Of a stretch of DNA of 64,000 nt, positions 44,814 through 53,566 are shown piece after piece. This DNA comes from Flagellimonas maritima (GTDB taxonomy: Bacteria; Bacteroidota; Bacteroidia; Flavobacteriales; Flavobacteriaceae). The notes below the pieces were generated by a model that saw only the letters and a list, made by a program, of their open reading frames with translations, was not told the origin of the DNA and ran no database searches. The position numbers and the translations under genes are program-made. How positions within the stretch are numbered: position 1 is the first letter of the stretch; each line of letters starts with the position of its first letter. Location: NCBI RefSeq assembly GCF_003269425.1, contig NZ_CP030104.1:558001-622000 (forward strand). Reading direction: 5' to 3'.

Positions 44814-46616
44814 TTACCGCCTCAATGAAAAATGGCTCTGTAAATACTTAGCGTAGGTCCTATTTCCATCAGTATCTACATATGATAATTTAAACCAGTA
44901 ATCCGTAGAGGGAAGCGGTTTTCCATTAAAACTACCATCCCACCCTGGGCTCATTTCGGTCATTTCCATAATGAGTTTACCATAGCGATCGTAAATGGTA
45001 ACAATTGGTGAATTCAAAACAGAGAGACCTTCAATCTGCCAAGTTTCATTAAGTACATCCCCGTTTGGAGAGAAAATAGGAGAAAAACCGACCACTACAA
45101 TATTTTCAATGATTTCACCGCAACCAAAATTATCTCTCATCGTAACTGTGTGCATTCCACCTGCAACTCCTTCAAAAATGTTGCTTGATTGGAAATTGCC
45201 ATTATCCAAGCGATATTCAAATTCTCCAATCGCCTTTGTAATTATTGTTACTTTGTTGCTTGTCCTCAAATCTTCTACTTCAATAGCTGAGATTGACGGA
45301 AGATCAGAATTCCTCACGCTGACGGTTCTATTTTTAGAACAATTTACAATTCCTGAGGAGTTTGTTACGGTCAATATATAGTCACCATCCCGTGAGACAC
45401 TTATTGTGGGAGTCTGCTCTCCAGTATTCCATTGATAATCATAATTTGGATCTGGGGAAGTTTCACCAATGATGATACCGTCCGTACCCTCGCAAATAAT
45501 TACCTCTTCCGAAAATATTAATTGAGGGGTTTCAATCGCATTAAGAATAAAATTAACGGTCGCATCATAACAATCTGGATTGGCTAAAGAAGTGGTTCTT
45601 ATATAAATCATTTCCTGTCCTACGTTCTTTGAATATTCTTTGGGCAAAGGATTTATTCCTGCATCTGCATCAATTTGTGAAGTATGGTAGCTTACAATAA
45701 AATCATCTGGATTTTGTAGACCTAGCGCTTCCAAATCTTTAAATTCCAAATCAAAAATCATACCTGTGGTGTGGCACAAAGTCTCATCCATTACATAGGC
45801 CGTCGTAGGAGTTTTATTAAATGCAACTTGCACATCGCTGATTAGAGAACCCATTGACGTTGAAACGATAACTCGATATATAGCTGAATCCAAAATATTA
45901 AGCGTCGGATTGCTTTCTCCGCCAATTAACTGGTACCCATTGCCAGAATCTTTATACCATTCATAAGCAGTCGCCCCTGATGTAGTAGCGTCCAATACGA
46001 CAGTTTCATTTTCGCAGGCTGCAATTGGAGGTCCCAAAAGATTATTGATTATAGAGCAATCCAGAGCATCGGTTGGATTAGTTGTAAAAATATTGCCTGT
46101 AAATTGAATGGAAAATCCAGAATTTATATTACTGAAATTATTTATCAATAAATAATAATCCTCACCTGGACCTACTTCCAACCAATCTACATAATGGACA
46201 GAGTTCCCATTTCCTGTAGGATCTTCCCCAACCCCGATGAATGATTTAAAATCACTATTGTCAAAAAAATTGCACCGTACAGGTTCACCAAGATTGTTAC
46301 AATCATTTGCCTTATAGATGGCGAAATCCCAATCCTCAGTACTATTATGACCTATATTAAAGCCGAGCTGCCCAGAAGCAGCCGTTCTAAATCGATACCA
46401 AGCCGAATTGGACTCTATGGAATTAGGAAGTGACCGCTCTAAACATCCGCTAGAAGTGCCACCATTAAAGTCATCCATACCAAAACCATCGGCACCGCCA
46501 TTTATTGGAGTATTGCTACAGATAGGTATCGCATTGGCACAATCCGGTGCGACTTGTGAAAACACTGTTTGACAAAAGAAAATTATCGCTAAAAATTGCG
46601 CAATCAACCTGACCAT
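44814..46616 (-). CDS. T9SS type B sorting domain protein B
   Basis: A 600-residue paralogue of the neighbouring protein: signal peptide (FLAIIFFCQTVFSQ); the same N-terminal Cys module (DCANAIPICSNTPINGG ... GCLERSLPNSIESNSAWYRF) to about 180; two Ig/PKD-like regions, one with ATAYEWYKDSGNGYQLIGG and one with YDYQWNTGEQTPTISVSRDG; a SprB-like beta segment; and a type B C-terminal domain about 515-600 (IFSPNGDVLNETWQIEGL, TIYDRYGKLI, GWDGSFNGKPLP). It is predicted to be a secreted or surface adhesin-like protein. Divergent from folE. Confidence 0.92.
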   Translation of the reverse strand: MVRLIAQFLAIIFFCQTVFSQVAPDCANAIPICSNTPINGGADGFGMDDFNGGTSSGCLERSLPNSIESNSAWYRFRTAASGQLGFNIGHNSTEDWDFAIYKANDCNNLGEPVRCNFFDNSDFKSFIGVGEDPTGNGNSVHYVDWLEVGPGEDYYLLINNFSNINSGFSIQFTGNIFTTNPTDALDCSIINNLLGPPIAACENETVVLDATTSGATAYEWYKDSGNGYQLIGGESNPTLNILDSAIYRVIVSTSMGSLISDVQVAFNKTPTTAYVMDETLCHTTGMIFDLEFKDLEALGLQNPDDFIVSYHTSQIDADAGINPLPKEYSKNVGQEMIYIRTTSLANPDCYDATVNFILNAIETPQLIFSEEVIICEGTDGIIIGETSPDPNYDYQWNTGEQTPTISVSRDGDYILTVTNSSGIVNCSKNRTVSVRNSDLPSISAIEVEDLRTSNKVTIITKAIGEFEYRLDNGNFQSSNIFEGVAGGMHTVTMRDNFGCGEIIENIVVVGFSPIFSPNGDVLNETWQIEGLSVLNSPIVTIYDRYGKLIMEMTEMSPGWDGSFNGKPLPSTDYWFKLSYVDTDGNRTYAKYLQSHFSLRR

Positions 46617-46702
46617 AAAGGGCTGTGGGTTTGGTATTTATAAAATTAGTGTGCCACCATGGTTAACAATAATTTATGTTGTCAAACCAAATGTACCAGA
46701 TG

Positions 46703-46730
46703 TTAAATAAGGTATTAATGTATATCTTTG
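46703..46730 (+). promoter_or_regulatory. Putative Bacteroidota-type promoter of folE
   Basis: TATCTTTG at 46723-46730 fits the -7 consensus TAnnTTTG exactly, and TTA (a near-match to TTG) at 46703-46705 lies 17 bases upstream. A start of transcription near 46737 leaves about 14 bases before ATG 46751, which supports that start over the earlier ATG at 46676. Confidence 0.5.
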
Positions 46731-46750
46731 CTTTCTTGAAGAATTCAGTA

Positions 46751-47431
46751 ATGAAACTAAAGCAGACATTGGAAGAACAATACGAAGAAAGAGGCAACGA
46801 CCATGTAGGCTCTTCAACAGAAACCCCAATTAGGGAAGATGCTTTTGTATTGAGCGATGATGAAAAGATTGAAAGAATACAAGAAAGTGTTAGGGAAATC
46901 ATGTTGACCCTTGGTCTTGATCTGGATGATGACAGTCTGAGCGGTACCCCTAAAAGGGTTGCCAAAATGTTTGTAAAAGAGATTTTTGGTGGACTGCACC
47001 CTGATAGAAAACCGAATTCATCAACATTTAAGAACAAATACAAGTACGGTGAAATGCTCGTGGAGAAAAATATTGTTTTATACTCCACTTGTGAGCACCA
47101 TTTGTTGCCCATTGTAGGAAGGGCCCATATCGCCTACATTTCCAACGGAACCGTTGTAGGCTTATCCAAAATGAACCGTGTAGTGGATTATTATGCAAAA
47201 CGTCCACAAGTGCAAGAGCGTTTGAACATTCAGGTAGTCAAAGAACTTCAGAAAGTGTTGGGAACAGAAGATGTTGCTTGTGTGATAGATGCAAAACATC
47301 TCTGTGTAAATTCTAGGGGAATACGCGATATTGAAAGTAGTACGGTTACCGCAGAATACGGAGGTAAGTTCAAGGATGAGGCGGTGAGAAGAGAGTTTTT
47401 GGATTACATCAACCTAGATACCGATTTTTAA
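46751..47431 (+). CDS. folE: GTP cyclohydrolase I
   Basis: Start at ATG 46751 (226 residues); an ATG at 46676 would add a hydrophobic leader foreign to the family and would begin upstream of the likely promoter. The catalytic core is intact: STCEHHLLPIVGRAHIAYI (zinc Cys and His), GLSKMNRVVDYYAKRPQVQERL, and DAKHLCVNSRGIRD (third zinc ligand Cys). It makes dihydroneopterin triphosphate, the first step of folate synthesis. cysS follows after 13 bases. Confidence 0.97.
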   Translation: MKLKQTLEEQYEERGNDHVGSSTETPIREDAFVLSDDEKIERIQESVREIMLTLGLDLDDDSLSGTPKRVAKMFVKEIFGGLHPDRKPNSSTFKNKYKYGEMLVEKNIVLYSTCEHHLLPIVGRAHIAYISNGTVVGLSKMNRVVDYYAKRPQVQERLNIQVVKELQKVLGTEDVACVIDAKHLCVNSRGIRDIESSTVTAEYGGKFKDEAVRREFLDYINLDTDF

Positions 47432-47444
47432 ATAGCAGTTTTCC

Positions 47445-48926
47445 ATGCAGCTCTACAATAACCAAACACTAAAAGTATACAATTCACTTTCGGGCAAAAA
47501 GGAAATTTTTGAACCCATCAATGATAGTCACATAGGCATGTATGTTTGTGGACCCACTGTTTACAGCAATGTACATTTGGGAAATTGCCGCACGTTCATG
47601 TCTTTTGATATGATTTTCAGATATTTTAGACATTTGGGGTATAAAGTCCGGTATGTTCGTAACATCACAGATGCAGGACATTTGGAGAACGATGCAGATG
47701 AGGGAGAAGATAAGATTGCCAAAAAAGCAAAACTGGAACAAATAGAACCTATGGAGGTAGTACAACGCTACACCGTAGACTTTCATAATACGCTCCAAAA
47801 ATTCAATTTTTTACCGCCCAGTATTGAGCCAACAGCTACAGGACACATCATTGAACAAATTGAAATCATTAAAGAAATTCTAGAAAAGGGATTTGCTTAC
47901 GAAACGAACGGTTCTGTTTATTTTAATGTATTAAAATTCAGTGAGAGCAATGAATACGGCAAGCTTAGTGGTAGAAAGTTGGAAGATATGATTACCAACA
48001 CGCGAGAGCTCACTGCACAAAGTGAAAAACAGAATCCTCAGGATTTTGCTCTATGGAAAAAGGCCGAACCACAGCACATTATGCGATGGCCTTCACCGTG
48101 GGGAGACGGTTTCCCTGGCTGGCATTTGGAATGTACAGCCATGAGCACAAAATATCTTGGAGAAACATTTGACATACATGGAGGTGGAATGGACCTAAAA
48201 TTTCCCCATCATGAATGTGAAATTGCACAGGCCGAAGCCAGTACAGGAAAATCTCCCGTAAAATATTGGATGCATGCGAATATGCTTACCCTTAATGGAA
48301 AGAAAATGTCCAAATCAACAGGGAATAATATATATCCTTCTGAAATTTTTAGTGGTGATAATGAGATTCTCAGCAAAGCATATACTCCTTCAGTAGTTCG
48401 TTTTTTTATGATGCAAGCCCATTACACAAGTATATTGGACTTAAGTGATGATGCTCTACTTGCTTCTGAAAAAGGATACAACCGATTGATGGATGCCATG
48501 GGAACTCTTGAAAAAGTTGATACCGATAAAACTTCCAGTTTTGATGTTGATGCTTGGAAACAGAAGTGCTACGACGCCATGAATGACGATTTTAATACAC
48601 CCATCCTAATCGCGAATCTTTTTGATGCCGTTAAACATATCAATCTAATAAAAGAAAGAAAAGAAAATATTTCCCAAGAAGATAAAAATCTGCTGAATAA
48701 CACATTAAAAACTTTTGTATACGATGTTTTAGGGCTAGAGAACCAAGCTATTATAAAGGATGACTCCAATACTTTGGGTGGCGTCATGGATTTATTGATT
48801 GAACTGCGCAATCAAGCTAGGGCAAATAAAGATTTTGCTACCTCTGACCAAATCAGGGATAAATTGACCGATCTGGGCATCCAACTCAAAGATGGGAAGG
48901 ACGGGACCACATTCAGTATCAACTAA
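47445..48926 (+). CDS. cysS: Cysteinyl-tRNA synthetase
   Basis: A 493-residue class I synthetase. Zinc and ATP motifs: [20 protein letters not shown] (HIGH-like HLGN), [11 protein letters not shown] (zinc Cys), [16 protein letters not shown] (zinc His), and [11 protein letters not shown] (KMSKS). The C-terminal anticodon helical domain ends about residue 490. Length is standard. It is coupled to folE upstream and yidD downstream. Confidence 0.98.
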   Translation: MQLYNNQTLKVYNSLSGKKEIFEPINDSHIGMYVCGPTVYSNVHLGNCRTFMSFDMIFRYFRHLGYKVRYVRNITDAGHLENDADEGEDKIAKKAKLEQIEPMEVVQRYTVDFHNTLQKFNFLPPSIEPTATGHIIEQIEIIKEILEKGFAYETNGSVYFNVLKFSESNEYGKLSGRKLEDMITNTRELTAQSEKQNPQDFALWKKAEPQHIMRWPSPWGDGFPGWHLECTAMSTKYLGETFDIHGGGMDLKFPHHECEIAQAEASTGKSPVKYWMHANMLTLNGKKMSKSTGNNIYPSEIFSGDNEILSKAYTPSVVRFFMMQAHYTSILDLSDDALLASEKGYNRLMDAMGTLEKVDTDKTSSFDVDAWKQKCYDAMNDDFNTPILIANLFDAVKHINLIKERKENISQEDKNLLNNTLKTFVYDVLGLENQAIIKDDSNTLGGVMDLLIELRNQARANKDFATSDQIRDKLTDLGIQLKDGKDGTTFSIN

Positions 48927-48955
48927 ACCGTTCCATTATAGTGAACAGCAAGGGA

Positions 48956-49183
48956 ATGAATGTTAAAAAAATACTTATTGCTCCTTTTGTCCTGATAGTT
49001 AGAATGTATCAACTACTAATATCCCCATACACTCCAGCAACCTGCCGGTATTCCCCAACATGCTCCGCGTACACTCTTCAAGCGTTAAAAAAACACGGAT
49101 TGTTCAAAGGAGGATGGCTATCGATTAAACGTATTTTTAGTTGCAATCCCTGGGGCGGTAAAGGATATGATCCAGTTCCCTAA
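48956..49183 (+). CDS. yidD: Membrane protein insertion efficiency factor YidD
   Basis: ATG 48956 gives 75 residues (GTG 48941 would add five). The small YidD domain is complete: [20 protein letters not shown] with its Cys pair, [19 protein letters not shown] and the terminal [13 protein letters not shown]. It aids YidC-dependent membrane insertion. It lies 29 bases after cysS and is followed by the repeat-rich gap. Confidence 0.95.
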   Translation: MNVKKILIAPFVLIVRMYQLLISPYTPATCRYSPTCSAYTLQALKKHGLFKGGWLSIKRIFSCNPWGGKGYDPVP

Positions 49184-49395
49184 GTAAATTCAAAGTTCAA
49201 GTTCAAGCTCAAGCTCAAGCTCAAGCTCGAACATAAATACAAAAATCGAGTTCAAAATCAAAGTTCAAGTGCATCCATTTGTGCTGAACGTAGCTGATGC
49301 GAGATAATGACCGATGAACAATAACCGATGACCCATGGCTACTGACTACTGACTACTAACATCTAAATAATTATCTTAGCCCAAAAATTTAATAC
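49184..49395. repeat. Repeat-rich intergenic segment
   Basis: Three simple tandem arrays in 210 bases: AAGTTC/AAGCTC hexamers at about 49193-49230; two copies of the ACCGATGA octamer at about 49310-49331 separated by ACAATA-like sequence; and CTACTGA heptamers at about 49339-49358. No coding frame. The segment also holds GCTGAACGTAGCTGATGCGAG (reminiscent of the GAGCGYAGTC element at 4110). This is the only stretch of its kind in the window and separates yidD from lgt. Confidence 0.75.
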
Positions 49396-50364
49396 ATGTA
49401 TTTCTTAGGCTTTAATTGGAATCCTGATGGCACGCTCTTTACACTCGGTTTCATTCAAATAAAATATTATAATCTGCTTTGGATTGCCGCTTTTATTGTG
49501 GGCTGGTACATTATGAAACGTATCTTTCTGAATGAAAATAAGTCCATGGAAAAATTGGACTCCCTATTTATTCATGGCGTAGTCTCCATTATGCTCGGTG
49601 CACGTTTGGGACATGTCTTTTTTTATGATTGGGATTATTACAAAAATCACTTGGTAGAGATTCTTTTGCCCATACGTGAAAGTTCAGATGGTTCCCTGTT
49701 TGGATTTATCAATGGATATGAATTTACAGGATTCACGGGTCTGGCCAGCCATGGTGCAACAATCGCCGCGATTATAGGAGTTTGGCTATACTGTAGAAAA
49801 TGGAAGGATATTAAAATGTTGTGGTTGCTCGATAGAATGGTTGTCGCTTCTGCCATTGGAGCAGGCTTTGTGCGCTTTGGAAATTTTTTCAACTCAGAGA
49901 TCAATGGAAAAATAGTTGATAAATCATTCGCATTGGCCACCCGCTTTATACGCGATTCAGATGACATGCCTACGTACAAAGCAATGGGAATTACCAAAGA
50001 AGAAACAGCAAATGCAGCTTATAAGGCTATTGAACATAATCCAGAATTTTCAAGCGTATTGGAATCCATTCCCTTTCGGCACCCCGCACAATTGTACGAA
50101 GGTTTCTGCTATGTTTTATTGTTCATTGCTTTGTACTTTTTGTATTGGAAAACAGATAAAAGAAACAAGACAGGTTACCTTTTCGGCTTTTTTATGGTAG
50201 GGCTGTGGACCGTACGCTTTTTTGTGGAGTACTTTAAGAAAAGTCAAGGAGGCTTTGAAGAATCATTGGGAGTTTTTTCCACAGGACAATGGCTAAGCAT
50301 TCCCATGATTATTGTTGGTCTATATTTTATGTTTAGACCAGATCCGTCTAAAACCACCGAATAG
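49396..50364 (+). CDS. lgt: Prolipoprotein diacylglyceryl transferase
   Basis: A 322-residue inner-membrane enzyme with about seven helices. Family blocks: IKYYNLLWIAAFIVGWYI, the signature SIMLGARLGHVFFYDWDYY, GLASHGATIAAIIGVW, GFVRFGNFFNSEINGK, and FRHPAQLYEGFCYVLLF. It transfers diacylglycerol from phosphatidylglycerol to the lipobox Cys, the first step for the many lipoproteins encoded here. The next gene, itself a lipoprotein, starts directly after its stop. Confidence 0.96.
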   Translation: MYFLGFNWNPDGTLFTLGFIQIKYYNLLWIAAFIVGWYIMKRIFLNENKSMEKLDSLFIHGVVSIMLGARLGHVFFYDWDYYKNHLVEILLPIRESSDGSLFGFINGYEFTGFTGLASHGATIAAIIGVWLYCRKWKDIKMLWLLDRMVVASAIGAGFVRFGNFFNSEINGKIVDKSFALATRFIRDSDDMPTYKAMGITKEETANAAYKAIEHNPEFSSVLESIPFRHPAQLYEGFCYVLLFIALYFLYWKTDKRNKTGYLFGFFMVGLWTVRFFVEYFKKSQGGFEESLGVFSTGQWLSIPMIIVGLYFMFRPDPSKTTE

Positions 50365-50844
50365 ATGAAGACATTTTCACTTTTTCTGGTTTCTTTTATA
50401 CTGTTGTATTCTTGCAAGACAGAAACCAAGCAAGAAATAAAAACCGAAACCATAACTTTCTCAAAAGAAGGTTCTCTTACTATTTCACGAGCAGAAACAG
50501 ATTCCATCTTGACCACATTGGATATTGAAATAGCCGAATCGGAATACGAAACCCAAACTGGATTGATGTACCGTAATTCAATGAAAGACAATCAAGGTAT
50601 GCTGTTTATTTTTCCTGATGTTGCCGTACATTCCTTCTATATGAAGAACACCGAATTTGCGCTGGATATCATTTATATCGATGAGGATTTAAAAATTGCC
50701 AGTTTTCAGAAGAATGCGCAACCCTTCAATGAAACTGGGCTTTCCTCTAAAGTCCCAGTAAAATATGTTTTGGAGGTCAATGCTGGACTTTCAGATGAAT
50801 GGGGCTTGGAAATCGATGATACCGTTTCTTTTATTAAAGACTAG
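50365..50844 (+). CDS. DUF192 lipoprotein
   Basis: A 159-residue lipoprotein (lipobox LLYSC). The mature part is a DUF192 domain: IAESEYETQTGLMYRNSMKD, GMLFIFPDVAVHSFYMKNT, LDIIYIDEDLKI and KYVLEVNAG. The family forms small beta-barrels of unknown function in many bacteria. Both its start (after lgt) and its stop (before the GNAT gene) abut the neighbours, so this is a tightly packed operon. Confidence 0.92.
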   Translation: MKTFSLFLVSFILLYSCKTETKQEIKTETITFSKEGSLTISRAETDSILTTLDIEIAESEYETQTGLMYRNSMKDNQGMLFIFPDVAVHSFYMKNTEFALDIIYIDEDLKIASFQKNAQPFNETGLSSKVPVKYVLEVNAGLSDEWGLEIDDTVSFIKD

Positions 50845-51369
50845 ATGCCAAATTTTCTTTTAGAGAACGAAAATACTGAAAGGCTCTTCTTTCGAAGAGT
50901 TTCGCCAGCTGATTTTAATGACTGGTTACCCTTTTTTTACAACCCTCTATCTACTAAATATTGGGATGGTATTTCCCTGAATCCAGCAGATGCCTGTAAA
51001 GATCAGTTCGATAAAATTTTTGAGCGATACGAAATGAATTTAGGTGGCATGAATGCACTGATTTTAAAACAAACTGGGCAACTTGTGGGCCTATGTGGTC
51101 TTTTGGTACAACATGTTGATTCGGTTGAAGTATTGGAGATTGGTTATTCAGTCCTACCAAAATTTTGGCGCAAAGGTTTTGCGTTTGAAGCTGCCCATAA
51201 ATGTAAAGACTTCGCATTTCAAAATAAGCTTGCAGATTCCCTTATCTCTATAATTCATGTTGATAACATTCCTTCCCAAAAAGTGGCCATTAAAATTGGT
51301 ATGTATTTGGAAAAAACTACAACATACAAAGACAATCCCGTTCACATTTTTAGGGTAGATCATGGATAA
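50845..51369 (+). CDS. GNAT acetyltransferase, RimJ/RimL-like
   Basis: A 174-residue GNAT protein. The acetyl-CoA loop region reads VLEIGYSVLPKFWRKGFAFEAA, with the RimJ/L-type N-terminus ENTERLFFRRVSPADFNDW and the C-terminal HVDNIPSQKVAIKIGM (Asn/Ser block). It would acetylate an amino group of unknown substrate. It starts one base after the DUF192 stop. Confidence 0.9.
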   Translation: MPNFLLENENTERLFFRRVSPADFNDWLPFFYNPLSTKYWDGISLNPADACKDQFDKIFERYEMNLGGMNALILKQTGQLVGLCGLLVQHVDSVEVLEIGYSVLPKFWRKGFAFEAAHKCKDFAFQNKLADSLISIIHVDNIPSQKVAIKIGMYLEKTTTYKDNPVHIFRVDHG

Positions 51370-51417
51370 TCTTTATTTTGAAGTGCATTTCGTTTTGCCC
51401 AAAATGCCCATTTCAGA

Positions 51418-52674
51418 ATGACCCATTTAAAAAGCCCTTCAATTCTAATAGACAATACTTCCAGAACCGATGCATTTGTAAGCAATTTGTTGGCGGGCAG
51501 TTCAGAAATATTTCGCGGATTGAATGGAAAAACAGGGTTATTGTTTTCAAAATCGGAGATTAAACGTTTTATGGACAAAGAGGAAAGACACGATGTAAAA
51601 ATCTTGACCAAGGGAACCTCCCAGACCTTAAAATCGATGAGTAGCGGAGAACAGAAAAAAGCATTGCTGGGCTACATTTTACAACATGACCCGGATTTTT
51701 TGATTTTGGTCAATCCGTATGATAATTTGGACGTTGATACACAAGCCGTCTTAAAAGAACAATTATTAGCTATTTCAAAGACCAAAACGCTTATTCAAAT
51801 GGTAAGTCGTTTGGAAGATTTCCTGCCAATTCAATCGGTCTACTATAAGTTGATGGGAGATACTCTGAAAAAATATACTTCGCATGATTCTTTTTTAAAA
51901 GCAAATCAATATATAGAATCTCAATTCACGGGAACCATTCCACCCCCACTACATTCCATAGAGGTTGCGGGGGAAGTACTTGTCAGATTCAAAAATGTAT
52001 CTGTTGGTTTTGAAGGGCACAAAGTTTTGGACAGTATTGATTGGAGCATAAAAAAAGGAGAGTTTTGGCAATTGATCGGACCCAACGGAAGTGGAAAGAC
52101 CACATTGTTATCCATGATCACTGGGGACAGCCATAAAGGATACGGGCAAGACCTGACCATATTTGGACAAAAAAAAGGAAGTGGTGAAAGTGTTTGGGAC
52201 CTTAAGAAAAAAATTGGATACTACACACCATCAATGACGGATAAGTTCAAAGGTCACCATAATCTGGAGGATATGGTCATCTCTGGACTGTACGATTCAG
52301 TGGGACTATATAATTATGCTACTGACCAAGAAAAAAGTCTGGCACTTTCATGGTTAAAGCTTTTACAGTTGGATGATAAAAGAAACATGAAATTCCTATC
52401 CCTTACAACTGGCGAAAAAAGACTTGTTATGACAGCTAGGGCCATGATAAAACACCCTCCTCTTTTAATTTTGGACGAACCAACGGCAGGATTGGATGAA
52501 AAAAGTACAGGGCTATTTATAGCATTGGTCAATAAGATTGCAAAGGAAAGTGATACTACTGTTATTTTTGTCTCACATAGAAAGGAAAGTGGATTGTTAC
52601 CTAAGTTTGATTATATTTTAAAGACAAATTTAAATGGGTCAACCGGAAAAGTAAAACAACATGCATATAATTGA
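51418..52674 (+). CDS. Double ABC ATPase (ModF-like) with degenerate first domain
   Basis: A 418-residue soluble protein with two ABC ATPase halves and no membrane segment. The second half (about 190-410) is intact: Walker A GPNGSGKTT at 221-229, signature LTTGE at 329-333, Walker B LLILDEPT with Asp353/Glu354 and an H-loop VSHRKE. The first half (1-180) keeps a signature-like SSGEQKK (75-81) and a Walker-B-like FLILVNPYDNLD but has no P-loop and is shortened at its N-terminus, so it probably cannot bind ATP normally. The tandem layout matches ModF-type proteins annotated for molybdate, but no permease is near. It overlaps the next GNAT gene by 14 bases. Confidence 0.85.
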   Translation: MTHLKSPSILIDNTSRTDAFVSNLLAGSSEIFRGLNGKTGLLFSKSEIKRFMDKEERHDVKILTKGTSQTLKSMSSGEQKKALLGYILQHDPDFLILVNPYDNLDVDTQAVLKEQLLAISKTKTLIQMVSRLEDFLPIQSVYYKLMGDTLKKYTSHDSFLKANQYIESQFTGTIPPPLHSIEVAGEVLVRFKNVSVGFEGHKVLDSIDWSIKKGEFWQLIGPNGSGKTTLLSMITGDSHKGYGQDLTIFGQKKGSGESVWDLKKKIGYYTPSMTDKFKGHHNLEDMVISGLYDSVGLYNYATDQEKSLALSWLKLLQLDDKRNMKFLSLTTGEKRLVMTARAMIKHPPLLILDEPTAGLDEKSTGLFIALVNKIAKESDTTVIFVSHRKESGLLPKFDYILKTNLNGSTGKVKQHAYN

Positions 52675-53176
52675 AGCTAAAGAAGAAGATGCTTCCTACA
52701 TTGCCCTATTGGGGAGGTTCACCTTCAAGGAAACTTTTGGTCATTATTTCAATGACGAAAAAGATTTGCAAGATTACCTGTCACGGACTTTTAACGTTCC
52801 TAAACTAAAAAACAGTCTTAACAAGCCCAACAATATCTTTTGGTTGGCTTATGTTGATAATCTCCCAGTAGGATATGCCAAACTAAAGCTTAATTCCTTA
52901 TCAGAATTTATCAACTCACCACGTGTATGTCAACTTCAAAAAATATATGTTCTAAAAGATTTTTTATCTCTGGGAATTGGACAGGAGCTACAAAAGAAAG
53001 TTTTGGAAAAAGCGGCAGCCGATAAATCTGAAAAAATTTGGCTTTCTGTATTGAAAAGTAATACAAGAGCCATTAATTTTTATGAGAAAAATGACTTTGA
53101 TAAAATAGGTGACCATGATTTCCAAATTGGGAAAGAGCATTTTGAATTTCAAGCTATGGCTAAAAACCTTATATAA
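52661..53176 (+). CDS. GNAT acetyltransferase
   Basis: A 171-residue GNAT protein (MHIIEAKEEDASYIALLGRF start). The CoA-binding motif is LQKIYVLKDFLSLGIGQELQ, a variant of Q-x-x-G-x-G/A, followed by WLSVLKSNTRAINFYEKNDF. Substrate unknown; the closest described relatives act on polyamines or small amines. Start overlaps the ABC ATPase end; the TfoX-like gene follows after 9 bases. Confidence 0.88.
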   Translation: MHIIEAKEEDASYIALLGRFTFKETFGHYFNDEKDLQDYLSRTFNVPKLKNSLNKPNNIFWLAYVDNLPVGYAKLKLNSLSEFINSPRVCQLQKIYVLKDFLSLGIGQELQKKVLEKAAADKSEKIWLSVLKSNTRAINFYEKNDFDKIGDHDFQIGKEHFEFQAMAKNLI

Positions 53177-53185
53177 TATGAAATA

Positions 53186-53509
53186 ATGAGAGATGGTGTA
53201 CTGAAAATATATGATGAAATCATCGAATCCAACCCCAATATTGTGAGAAAAGGAAAAACGATGCCTTATACATCAGCCAATGGCCATATGTTCTCACAGG
53301 TTAATAAAGAAGGGGAATTGGGTATCAGACTTTCAAAAGAAAATACTGATGAGTTCGATAAAACCTTTGGCGCAAAGCCTTTTAAATCGTACGGAGCTAC
53401 AATGCGAGAGTATGTTTTAATTCCCGAATCTTTGTTAAAAGACAAGAAGAAGCTGGGGGAGTATCTCAAAAAAGGATTTGAATACGTTATGTCACTGCCT
53501 TTAAAATAA
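53186..53509 (+). CDS. Small TfoX-N-like protein
   Basis: A 107-residue cytoplasmic protein. The order VRKGKTMPYTSANGHMFSQV, GELGIRLSKENTDEFDKTF, PFKSYGATMREYVLIPESL and a closing helix matches the TfoX N-terminal domain fold, which is also found in stand-alone proteins of unknown role. No competence role is implied. Last gene of the lgt-side run; a shared terminator follows. Confidence 0.65.
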   Translation: MRDGVLKIYDEIIESNPNIVRKGKTMPYTSANGHMFSQVNKEGELGIRLSKENTDEFDKTFGAKPFKSYGATMREYVLIPESLLKDKKKLGEYLKKGFEYVMSLPLK

Positions 53510-53510
53510 A

Positions 53511-53540
53511 AAAACCACCTTTTCATATTGAAGGTGGTTC
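53511..53540. terminator. Terminator between convergent TfoX-like gene and secDF
   Basis: AACCACCTT (53513-53521) pairs with AAGGTGGTT (53531-53539) across a 9-base loop. The left flank is A-rich (53505-53514), giving a U tail for secDF transcripts; the right side has few Ts. Confidence 0.75.
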
Positions 53541-53566
53541 TTAATTTTGTGAATCTCAGGAGAGCC

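Noticed and set aside
46676..46750. Upstream start for folE with hydrophobic leader
   Set aside because: A TAnnTTTG promoter element lies inside this stretch and GTP cyclohydrolase I is cytoplasmic.
49190..49360. CRISPR array
   Set aside because: Repeats are 6-8 bases with no spacers of uniform length and no cas genes nearby.
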